From the NCBI GenBank assembly GCA_937982515.1, contig CALJMB010000176.1:1-5770 (forward strand): a stretch of 5,770 nt of DNA, written 5' to 3'. The stretch comes from an uncultured Balneolaceae bacterium. GTDB lineage: Bacteria; Bacteroidota; Rhodothermia; Balneolales; Balneolaceae. A program made the translations under genes and the position numbers. How positions within the stretch are numbered: position 1 is the stretch's first letter; each line of letters starts with the position of its first letter. Shown piece after piece: positions 1 through 5,770 of this stretch. The notes under the pieces are model-generated. The model was not told the origin of the DNA, did not search any database, and worked only from the letters and a program-made list of their open reading frames with translations.

Positions 1-2798
1 AAGTACCGGCTGAGATCCTGAATGCGAATGTTACGGAAGGCCACCTCCGAGCCATGGCCCAGAAATCCGATGTGTCCGCTGCTGCGGCTCAGCCCCGGAT
101 GTTCACGGCCGTCGGCGGGTTGCGGGGTAGCAGCTTCTTTAACATCGATGTCGAGGATAACCTGACCATTGAGCTTAACGGTGATATGGGAGCCGCGGGC
201 TATGACCTCCTGGGTGTTCCACTCACCAACCGGATTGAGGTGGCCACGTCGGGCTGCCGCGATGCCATAGACTGAGCCATGGTACTGCCAGGGTTTGAGT
301 CCGGCGTATTTCTCAGCTGTATTATCCAGGATTTGTAGCTCCATGCCTTCGTAGGCGGCATCTCCTTTTAACGGCGCGCGGATGCCCAGCCCGCTATTGG
401 CTCCTTCGGTCAGCCGGAATTCAAAGCGCAGGATAAAGTCGCTGTATTCAGCCTCGGTAAACAGATTGCCGGAGCCGCCGGGGCGATTTATCAGCAGGCC
501 GTTTTCCACATAGTAGGCGTGGGTGGCGCCGGTCCAGCCATCCAGATTACGGCCGTTAAACAGCGAGACAAACCGCCCGGCCTCGCGTTCGCTGGTTTGG
601 ATGCGCCGGATCTGTCGTTCGATTTGCCGGGCCAGTTCCGGGCTGGCGGTAACTTCAAGAACCGAGAGTACGCCGCTGCTGCTGTCCAGTGAATCCTGAG
701 ACCGCTGGTAATGGGGAGCCAGCAGAGCCGCCGCCGTCCGGATGGCCTGTTCCCTGACAGCCTCATCAGAGTGATCAAAGTACCGGGCTGCTGTTTTCAG
801 AGATTGCGGGGTTTGCACACTTGCCAGCCCCTCTATGGCTATGGCTTTCTGCAAAGGCGTTCTGGCAACTTCTGCCGCATCGCTGAGCCATTGCACTTTA
901 TCATGCGAGGAATATTTAGAGTTATGTACAAGGCGCACATAGCCATTCAGAGCTATGGTAGATTGGGAGGGAGGGCCGGTACGGATGATATTGAGCAGGG
1001 CGGGGATGGCGGCTGCATCCGGCCAGTCCGCCAAAGCTTCTGTAGCAGCCATTATGATGGCCGGCCGTGAACTACCGGTAGCCCGTTCTGCAGCCTCAAG
1101 TGCCTGTTTGCCTCCGATCAGGGGCAGCGTATGCAGCAGGTCTACCTGTACCGGGCCCGGCGCCTGCCCGAGGGCTTGCAGTATGGTTGCAATTTGTTGC
1201 TGCGGACGGACACTTTTGCCTGCAACGGCAGCAATGGCCTGTCGGATCAGAGAGCGCTCCGCATCAGGCTGGGCATCGGCATCGGCCAGCAGTTCGAACA
1301 GTTCCGGAAGGTGTTCTGGCGCGGCCAGATGTTCAAGGGCCTCCAAAGCCGCCCGGCGCACCGTCTCATCCCGGTGGGTGGCGTAGCCGGCTACTTCACT
1401 GAAATAATCCGTGACCCGGCGGGCTCCCGCCAGCTCAATCAAAGCGGCCTGTGCCGGTCCGGAAGCTTCCGGCAGGGCCTTCATGGCAGCGGGCAGCAGT
1501 TCATCCGAGGGTTGTTGCAGCAATGCCGTTTTCAGAGCTTCAATTTCTTGTGCATCTGTAGTCTCTAGCAGCCGGTCCATCAGGGCAGGGAGCGCATCTG
1601 CCCCTCCAAGCGCTGCTACGGCGTTGATGGCAGCCAGCCGTACATTCAGATCACTGTATTGCAGAAAGGGTTCCAGCTCAGGAAACAGTGAGGCCTCATC
1701 CCTGTCAGCCAGCATGGTCAGGATGTCCGCCTGTACCGCCGGCGGACTTTGATTCAACCGGTCAATCCACAGGCCGGTGTCGGCAGCTCCGGGCATCTGC
1801 CGGGTATGCAGAAGAGCGGCAGCCCGTAACTCAGGATCGGGGCCGAGAGCCGCATCCAGCACCTGAGGGAAGGCGGCATCGCCTTCGTTGGCAACCAGCT
1901 GAGACAGCGCTGCAGCTTTTAAATGAGATGCACCCTCGCCGGCCAGTACTTCACGGGCTATGTCGCTGCCAGCTCTGAGGTAGCCTTCTTCGGCCAGGCG
2001 GCGGGCAAACAGCAGCCTCAGTGATGGTGCATCGGTATATTGATAGGATGTTGTAGTGTCTGCCGCTTCTGAAAGAACATCAGTTGCCATTGGGTGGCCC
2101 ATATTGGCCAGTGCATACAAAGCAACGGCCCGGGTTGAGGCATCGTTGCTGCGGGTGAAGGGCAGAATATCTGCAGCGGCCGGGGTAAACTGCAAATCTC
2201 CCAGTGCTTTGATGATGGGAATCTGCCTGCCGGCGGTATCGGCAAGAGCCTGGTGAAGAGCCTGTTTAGCCTCTTGCGTGCCTATAACCGAGAGCGTCTG
2301 CACAGCGGGATCGGTGAGCATGTCATCACCCAGATAACTTTGGAGCAGGGGTATGGACCGGTTGCTTCCAGCCAGCTGGAGCTGCTCCATCAGGAAAACC
2401 CGCACTTGTGCATAAGGCCCGGCGTTTAGTTCTTCGAGAACGGCGGTCTCAAACATGTCGCGCTGATCTTCAGCCCCGGGACGGGTTACATATTTGGCCA
2501 GTCCGCTGAGAGCGTATCGGGCATAGGTGTCGTCGCCCACACCGGCGGGTACCAGCATTCCGGCCACTATGCGTATCCCCGCCGGGCCCGTTCCGGCCAG
2601 TTCCTCAAAGATCTGTCGGTTTTCGGCCTCATTCTCTGCCGGCAAGCGTGTGATGAGCCTGGCCAGCTCTTCCGCGTTAACCGGATTCAGGGGGATATCC
2701 TGCCGGATTGTACCGGCGGAACCGCAAGAGATCAGCATCGTCAGCAGGGCAAAAAATATAGTAAGCCTGGTATAACGTATCATAGTATAATTCTTCAT
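1..2798 (-). CDS. HEAT-repeat lipoprotein with C-terminal DUF1080 (3-keto-disaccharide hydrolase) domain, partial at 3' end
   Basis: The frame is open without interruption from the ATG at 2798 to the window edge (932 whole codons). An in-frame TAA lies directly before that ATG, so no earlier start exists; a second in-frame ATG at 2783 is an alternative. The N-terminus is a lipoprotein signal: charged start, hydrophobic stretch, then LISC with the lipid-carrying Cys at residue 25 followed by Gly, suggesting export and membrane anchoring. Residues about 40-700 are alpha-helical HEAT-type repeats, for example TRAVALYALANMGHP near 220, LNVRLAAINAVAALGG near 382 and ETVRRAALEALEHL near 475. A DUF1080/PF06439 domain begins near residue 743 with FVSLFNGRNLDGW and continues through ANSGLGIRAP, MELQILDN, GSVYGI, PVGEWN and GHIGFLGHGS to RNIRIQDLSRY. 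Family members hydrolyse 3-keto-glycosides or bind carbohydrate. The ending matches the usual domain end, so only a few residues are probably missing. No strong Shine-Dalgarno precedes the start. The HEAT part is probably a scaffold; its partner is unknown. The domain calls are strong, the substrate is not determinable. Confidence 0.93.
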   Translation of the reverse strand, partial: MKNYTMIRYTRLTIFFALLTMLISCGSAGTIRQDIPLNPVNAEELARLITRLPAENEAENRQIFEELAGTGPAGIRIVAGMLVPAGVGDDTYARYALSGLAKYVTRPGAEDQRDMFETAVLEELNAGPYAQVRVFLMEQLQLAGSNRSIPLLQSYLGDDMLTDPAVQTLSVIGTQEAKQALHQALADTAGRQIPIIKALGDLQFTPAAADILPFTRSNDASTRAVALYALANMGHPMATDVLSEAADTTTSYQYTDAPSLRLLFARRLAEEGYLRAGSDIAREVLAGEGASHLKAAALSQLVANEGDAAFPQVLDAALGPDPELRAAALLHTRQMPGAADTGLWIDRLNQSPPAVQADILTMLADRDEASLFPELEPFLQYSDLNVRLAAINAVAALGGADALPALMDRLLETTDAQEIEALKTALLQQPSDELLPAAMKALPEASGPAQAALIELAGARRVTDYFSEVAGYATHRDETVRRAALEALEHLAAPEHLPELFELLADADAQPDAERSLIRQAIAAVAGKSVRPQQQIATILQALGQAPGPVQVDLLHTLPLIGGKQALEAAERATGSSRPAIIMAATEALADWPDAAAIPALLNIIRTGPPSQSTIALNGYVRLVHNSKYSSHDKVQWLSDAAEVARTPLQKAIAIEGLASVQTPQSLKTAARYFDHSDEAVREQAIRTAAALLAPHYQRSQDSLDSSSGVLSVLEVTASPELARQIERQIRRIQTSEREAGRFVSLFNGRNLDGWTGATHAYYVENGLLINRPGGSGNLFTEAEYSDFILRFEFRLTEGANSGLGIRAPLKGDAAYEGMELQILDNTAEKYAGLKPWQYHGSVYGIAAARRGHLNPVGEWNTQEVIARGSHITVKLNGQVILDIDVKEAATPQPADGREHPGLSRSSGHIGFLGHGSEVAFRNIRIQDLSRY
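2775..2798 (-). other. Start region: two candidate start codons
   Basis: ATG codons at 2798 and 2783 are in the same frame, five codons apart, and an in-frame stop at 2799-2801 excludes anything longer. Both give a plausible lipoprotein signal. The longer form adds MKNYT, which supplies a Lys at the extreme N-terminus. Neither start has a good Shine-Dalgarno match, so the sequence does not decide between them; I favour 2798 as the first available start. Confidence 0.5.
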
Positions 2799-2836
2799 TT
2801 ACGTGTTATTAAAATCGATTCCGGAGGTGAGACGCA

Positions 2837-4105
2837 TCAGATGTGCCAGGGTGCACGCATGGGCTGATGGATCAGTCGGTTGGCTGCCTCATCGCCAATG
2901 AAGCGTTGCGCCTCGGGATCAAACTCGAGGCTGCGCCCCAGCCTCAGGGCGATCTTGCCCAGATTAACGAGCGTGCAGGAACGGTGCCCGTTGGCCTCAT
3001 TAAGGGCGAAAGTCTGCCGGTTGCGAACCGCCCGGGCAAAGTCGGTAACCTGGGGAGCGGGATCGGGCAGAGCGGCCACTTTCCGCTCAATATCGGGGAT
3101 GTCGGAGCGAAAGCCCCGGAAAAGCTTCCCGTCGGGGCCTTCCAGAAAGGCGGCGTCTTTGTCTCTGTTTTCTCCGTCCAGAACGATTTTACATCCATCG
3201 GCGTAGGCCATCTCAATTCTGCGCCAGGAACTGACCGCATCGGGGTGCTGCTGCGGGGCGTCAGCGACGACAGAGACCGGGCTGGTGTGGTCTTTGCCCA
3301 GGATATACTGCACCGGATCCAGATAGTGCTGGCCCATATCACCAAGGCCTCCGCCGTCGTAATCCCAATAGCCGCGGAAGGTGACATGGGTGCGGTGGCG
3401 GCTGTAAGGCTTGTAGGGAGCCGGACCCAGCCAGCGATCATAGTCCAGGTGCTCAGGGGTCCACTGCGGGGGGAGGTTGGTCAGCCCGCTCCAGTTGAAT
3501 TTCCAGTTAAAGCCGGTAGTCTCGCTGATGGTTACCTTCAGAGGCCAGCCAAGCATACCGCTTTCCACCAGCTTTTTAATATCTTTGACCGGAGTGCCCA
3601 TCCCGTAGAATATGTCCTCGAAACGGAACCAGGTATTCAGCCGAAAGATACGGCCATGGCGCCGGACCGCCTCTACTACTTTCTGGCCTTCTCCGATGGT
3701 ACGGGTCATCGGCTTCTCACACCAGATGTCTTTACCCGCCCGTGCCGCCTCAACCGCCATGATACCGTGCCAGTGAGGGGGCGTGGCGATATGGACGATA
3801 TCGATGTCATCCCGATCCAGCACTTGCCGATAATCACTATACCCCTGTACGCCGGGGCCGCTCATATCCAGAGCTTGCTGCAGATGGTTTTGATCTACAT
3901 CACAGACAGCCAGCAAGCGTGCTCCCGGATACCTTAGATGACCTTTACCCATCATCCCAACTCCTATTACGGCTTTCGTCAGCTGATCACTAGGGGGCGT
4001 ATAGCCTGGCCCGCCCAACACGCGGCGGGGCACGATCGTTAGTCCAGCCAGTGCGCCCAGGGTTCCTTTAATGAAACGCTTTCTGTTTAGGTTGTTCTTT
4101 GGCAT
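2837..4105 (-). CDS. Gfo/Idh/MocA family NAD(P)-dependent sugar oxidoreductase with Tat-like signal
   Basis: This 422-residue protein has the full layout of the family. A Tat-like leader (NRKRFIKG at 7-14, then a hydrophobic stretch ending near VLGG) precedes a Rossmann fold with the dinucleotide motif GVGMMG at 48-53 and an acidic strand end (VCDVD, 67-71). The signature EKP at 130-132 carries the conserved Lys131, and HWHG (111-114) lies in the expected place. The C-terminal substrate domain contains GGGLGDMGQHY (251-261), whose Asp256 and His260 match the usual catalytic or substrate-binding positions. Such enzymes oxidise or reduce hydroxyls of sugars and cyclitols, often at C3 of glycosides. 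It is the first gene of an apparent two-gene operon, 38 bases before the DUF1080 lipoprotein, which supports a role in 3-keto-glycoside metabolism; that role is inference. The start has AAAGGGA a few bases upstream. The length is normal and no key residue appears missing. One oddity is that the twin arginine is Arg-Lys. Confidence 0.93.
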   Translation of the reverse strand: MPKNNLNRKRFIKGTLGALAGLTIVPRRVLGGPGYTPPSDQLTKAVIGVGMMGKGHLRYPGARLLAVCDVDQNHLQQALDMSGPGVQGYSDYRQVLDRDDIDIVHIATPPHWHGIMAVEAARAGKDIWCEKPMTRTIGEGQKVVEAVRRHGRIFRLNTWFRFEDIFYGMGTPVKDIKKLVESGMLGWPLKVTISETTGFNWKFNWSGLTNLPPQWTPEHLDYDRWLGPAPYKPYSRHRTHVTFRGYWDYDGGGLGDMGQHYLDPVQYILGKDHTSPVSVVADAPQQHPDAVSSWRRIEMAYADGCKIVLDGENRDKDAAFLEGPDGKLFRGFRSDIPDIERKVAALPDPAPQVTDFARAVRNRQTFALNEANGHRSCTLVNLGKIALRLGRSLEFDPEAQRFIGDEAANRLIHQPMRAPWHI

Positions 4106-4195
4106 AATTCCCTTTCTAACTGATTGTGGTTTGTCGAACGGATAAGTGCCCCTTCCCCATCCCGTTACAGAGCCGACCGCTATCGAACGCTTAGA

Positions 4196-4223
4196 ATATT
4201 ATGTATTAATTACTAAGTAGCAA
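4196..4223 (-). promoter_or_regulatory. Possible promoter for the oxidoreductase-lipoprotein operon
   Basis: Read on the minus strand, TTGCTA (4223-4218) and TAATAT (4201-4196) are separated by 16 bases, each matching four of six positions of the sigma-70 type -35 and -10 consensus. This would give a leader of roughly 80-85 bases before the ATG at 4105. AT-rich sequence produces such matches by chance, and Bacteroidota often use a different -7 element (TAnnTTTG), for which I found no clean match. This is a weak candidate only. Confidence 0.2.
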
Positions 4224-4411
4224 AATTGCTTCGGCAAAAACCAAACACTTCACAGTTACTTGGCATAAGCATTCGTTGCTCCTTTGGGATAAGTAAGAAT
4301 ATAAATAATGGTTTACTGATCATATATTAACATGCAAAAAAACATCTCTCTAAGAGGAACATAATATTATATGTACCCTTAAAGGAAATAAAATAATTTG
4401 GAATAGGAAAA

Positions 4412-4418
4412 AGAGAGG
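4412..4418 (+). promoter_or_regulatory. Ribosome binding site deciding the GTG start at 4424
   Basis: AGAGAGG lies five bases before the GTG at 4424. It is a good Shine-Dalgarno sequence at normal spacing and is the reason to accept GTG as the start; the next in-frame ATG is about 50 codons downstream and would remove conserved-looking sequence. The two minus-strand genes lack an equally clear site. Confidence 0.7.
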
Positions 4419-4423
4419 CTGAC

Positions 4424-5506
4424 GTGTACAGAGCGATTCCTTTTGAGGATGTGTCAGAATGGAAAAGATTGCTAAAGCAGATCGGGAGAAAGGATGTTTA
4501 TTACCGGAGGGAGTATTGTGGTTTGTATCATGATCTCGGGGATGGAGAGCCTTACCTGTTTTATTACGAAAATATGGAAGGAGATAATTTATGCTACGTA
4601 TTCATAAAAAGGCATATCCGGAATATCCAGTTTGTTACCAACGGCTTGTTTAAAGAAGATATGTACGATATTATCACTCCGTATGGCTATGGCGGCCCCT
4701 TATATAACCGGGTAAATGAACGGCTTATAAAAGGCTTCAGAGAAGAGTTTGAGCATTACTGCAGAGAAGAGAATATCATAAGTGAGTTCATCCGTTTCCA
4801 CCCGCTGTTAAAAAATCATTGCTACCTGGATGAGGCCATGGATGTAGTCTATGACCGGGAGACGATTTATATTGACCTCGGTCTGAGCCGGAAAAAAATG
4901 TTCGAGCAGTATCATAGCAATCATCGGCGGAATATCAGGAAAGCCAGGCAGCATGAGGGTCTGGAGTTCAAAGTCTTTACCAAGGAAGAGGCTATAAAGC
5001 AGGCGCCCGTCTTTTATGATATCTACACAGAGACTATGGACAGGGTGGGGGCTTCCCCTTACCACTATTTCTCGCTGGACTATGTTGAAAATCTGTTGTC
5101 CGGACTATGGGGCAACTCTATGATTGGAGCTATCACATATAAAGGCGAGATGATATCGGCGGCACTGTGCATGTATGGGGGAGGAGCCTTGCATTACCAT
5201 CTGGGCTGTTCGAAAGAAGAATATTTTTATCTCGGCACCAACATATACCAGTTTCACAACATAGCTCTCTGGGGTAAAGAGCAGGGGCTGAATGCTTTTT
5301 ATCTGGGGGGAGGACACGTGGGCCGGGATTCCCTGTTTAAATTTAAGCACCGCTTCTCTCCGAACGGGATCCTTCCTTTCTACATAGGCAAGAAAATCCA
5401 TAACCAGCGGTCTTATGATCTGTTGGCAGAAAGCTGGAGAAAAAAATACTCGCAAGATACTGCCAATGGCTTTTTCCCGGTGTACCGTAAGGAGATGGAA
5501 GTGTGA
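4424..5506 (+). CDS. FemAB/GNAT-like transferase (peptidoglycan bridge or surface-polymer modification type)
   Basis: This 360-residue protein has the double-GNAT character of the FemAB / Acetyltransf_6 group. The N-terminal half contains ITPYGYGGPLYN (84-95), a typical PYGYGGP-type motif. The middle carries the basic segment YHSNHRRNIRKARQ (163-176), characteristic of these proteins. The C-terminal half has ALHYHLGCS (255-263) and FYLGGGHVGRDSLFKFKHRF (292-311), the family's usual closing block. Relatives attach amino acids to lipid II or modify cell-surface and exopolysaccharide sugars using aminoacyl-tRNA or acyl-CoA; the actual donor and acceptor cannot be read here. No signal peptide or membrane segment is visible, so it is probably cytoplasmic. 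It starts with GTG after a good Shine-Dalgarno sequence and overlaps the following ORF by 4 bases. Its GC is clearly lower than the minus-strand genes and it uses many AGA, AGG and ATA codons, which suggests a different origin. The family call is good, the role uncertain. Confidence 0.85.
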   Translation: MYRAIPFEDVSEWKRLLKQIGRKDVYYRREYCGLYHDLGDGEPYLFYYENMEGDNLCYVFIKRHIRNIQFVTNGLFKEDMYDIITPYGYGGPLYNRVNERLIKGFREEFEHYCREENIISEFIRFHPLLKNHCYLDEAMDVVYDRETIYIDLGLSRKKMFEQYHSNHRRNIRKARQHEGLEFKVFTKEEAIKQAPVFYDIYTETMDRVGASPYHYFSLDYVENLLSGLWGNSMIGAITYKGEMISAALCMYGGGALHYHLGCSKEEYFYLGTNIYQFHNIALWGKEQGLNAFYLGGGHVGRDSLFKFKHRFSPNGILPFYIGKKIHNQRSYDLLAESWRKKYSQDTANGFFPVYRKEMEV

Positions 5507-5661
5507 AGGAGAGGAGTTTTCCTATACTGCCGAAGACCCGCTTCTTAGGTAGTTATCCGGAGGCGGACTTACAGTCCAGAACGTTATCACAGACTATCAT
5601 ATATATGAGATTGGCAAATCTCGCACGATATATTAAGGGTTTGTCTGCATTATCTCTTTAA
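5503..5661 (+). CDS. Small unidentified ORF translationally coupled to the FemAB-like gene; possible 5' remnant of a larger gene
   Basis: A GTG at 5503 overlaps the TGA of the preceding gene as GTGA, and AAGGAG (5489-5494) sits eight bases before it. This is a classic translational coupling arrangement. The frame runs 52 codons to TAA at 5659-5661. The product starts MKERSFPILPKTRFLGSYP, is basic, and has no clear signal or membrane helix; I recognise no family. The start signals are better than expected by chance, but the length is short and the ending coincides with another plus frame that continues open to the window end. It may be a small protein, or the start of a longer gene broken by a frameshift or sequencing error near 5640-5660. 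Confidence 0.35.
   Translation: MKERSFPILPKTRFLGSYPEADLQSRTLSQTIIYMRLANLARYIKGLSALSL
5607..5622 (+). repeat. Short perfect inverted repeat (hairpin)
   Basis: GAGATT and AATCTC form a perfect 6-base-pair stem around a GGCA loop, flanked by AT-rich sequence (ATATAT on the left, ATATATT on the right) that could extend pairing with mismatches. No run of T follows, so it is not a standard rho-independent terminator. It lies within the small ORF, so it could equally be chance. Confidence 0.3.
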
Positions 5662-5770
5662 ACTGTTTGTTGAAGTTAGAAATGGTGTTGTTAGCTCGGT
5701 ATTCTTCAGCATAAGTGAAGTGGCAAAAGTTTTACTCGTCAGAGCCCAGAAGCAGGAGATTACTCAGATT
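5662..5770. other. Right end: no recognisable complete gene
   Basis: Between the stop at 5661 and the window edge I see no complete gene. One plus frame is open from 5609 to the edge and contains a GTG at 5720 that would begin MAKVLLVRAQKQEITQI, a plausible protein start (basic residue then a hydrophobic strand), but the bases before it offer no clear Shine-Dalgarno site. This may be the beginning of the next gene, the continuation of the coupled ORF after a frameshift, or non-coding. Confidence 0.3.

Larger units (their letters stand above)
4106..4423. other. AT-rich divergent intergenic region
   Basis: These 318 bases separate the minus-strand oxidoreductase from the plus-strand FemAB-like gene and should hold promoters for both. 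Base composition falls sharply from the GC-rich genes on the left, and the stretch 4190-4400 is especially rich in A and T. I see no coding frame of note. It includes a perfect 10-base palindrome ATAATATTAT at 4361-4370 and a short TTGC/GCAA stem with a TTCG loop near 4227-4238. No terminator with a T-run is visible. Confidence 0.6.

Noticed and set aside
711..1978. Several overlapping plus-strand open frames of 96-145 codons
   Set aside because: They are all antisense to the HEAT-repeat region of the continuous lipoprotein gene, have low-complexity Ser/Ala/Arg-rich translations and lack credible start signals.
2944..3441. Second minus-strand frame of 165 codons inside the oxidoreductase
   Set aside because: It is an out-of-frame shadow of the oxidoreductase; the real frame has all the family motifs across the same span.
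2843..3937. Long plus-strand open frame (364 codons) opposite the oxidoreductase
   Set aside because: It lies entirely antisense to a gene with clear family motifs; GC-rich coding sequence commonly leaves such shadow frames open, and the translation shows no recognisable domain.
4227..4238. TTGC-TTCG-GCAA stem-loop as a terminator or regulatory RNA
   Set aside because: The stem is only four base pairs with no T-run, and no gene ends there; both flanking genes start away from it.
5633..5731. Minus-strand 32-codon frame resembling the C-terminal end of a protein, such as a transposase remnant
   Set aside because: A stop closes the frame just upstream, no catalytic motif or terminal inverted repeat is visible, and the resemblance is only an impression.

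Overview
The window looks like part of a Bacteroidota-type (or related Balneolota/Rhodothermota) chromosome. The main clue is the left half: a HEAT-repeat lipoprotein ending in a DUF1080 (3-keto-disaccharide hydrolase) domain, next to a Gfo/Idh/MocA oxidoreductase with a Tat-like N-terminus. Both architectures are common in Bacteroidota, and also occur in Planctomycetes and Verrucomicrobia. The phylum is inferred from gene style only; no RNA or marker gene is present.

Layout. Positions 1-4105 hold two minus-strand genes, transcribed right to left. The oxidoreductase (4105 down to 2837) comes first. After a 38-base gap comes the large HEAT/DUF1080 lipoprotein (2798 down past base 1), which lacks only its last few codons and its stop. 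Both are GC-rich, close to 60% by eye. The spacing suggests one operon. A reasonable joint role is breakdown of glycosides through 3-keto intermediates, with the oxidoreductase making or reducing the 3-keto sugar and the DUF1080 domain cleaving it at the outer membrane or in the periplasm. This is inferred from the families; the substrate is unknown.

Positions 4106-4423 form an AT-rich divergent intergenic region that should carry promoters in both directions.

Positions 4424-5506 (plus strand) encode a FemAB/GNAT-like acyl- or aminoacyl-transferase. It has a GTG start, a clear Shine-Dalgarno sequence and visibly lower GC (about 45% by eye). Its stop overlaps by 4 bases the start of a 52-codon ORF (5503-5661) that I cannot identify. 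The tail to 5770 has no recognisable complete gene; a second plus frame stays open to the window end and may be a new gene start or the continuation of a frameshifted gene. This right part reads as a separate transcription unit of different base composition, possibly the edge of an acquired surface-polysaccharide or cell-envelope region.

I found no tRNA, rRNA, CRISPR array or convincing insertion sequence. Nothing here amounts to a clearly new system; the most open questions are the HEAT-DUF1080 pairing and the unexplained right end.
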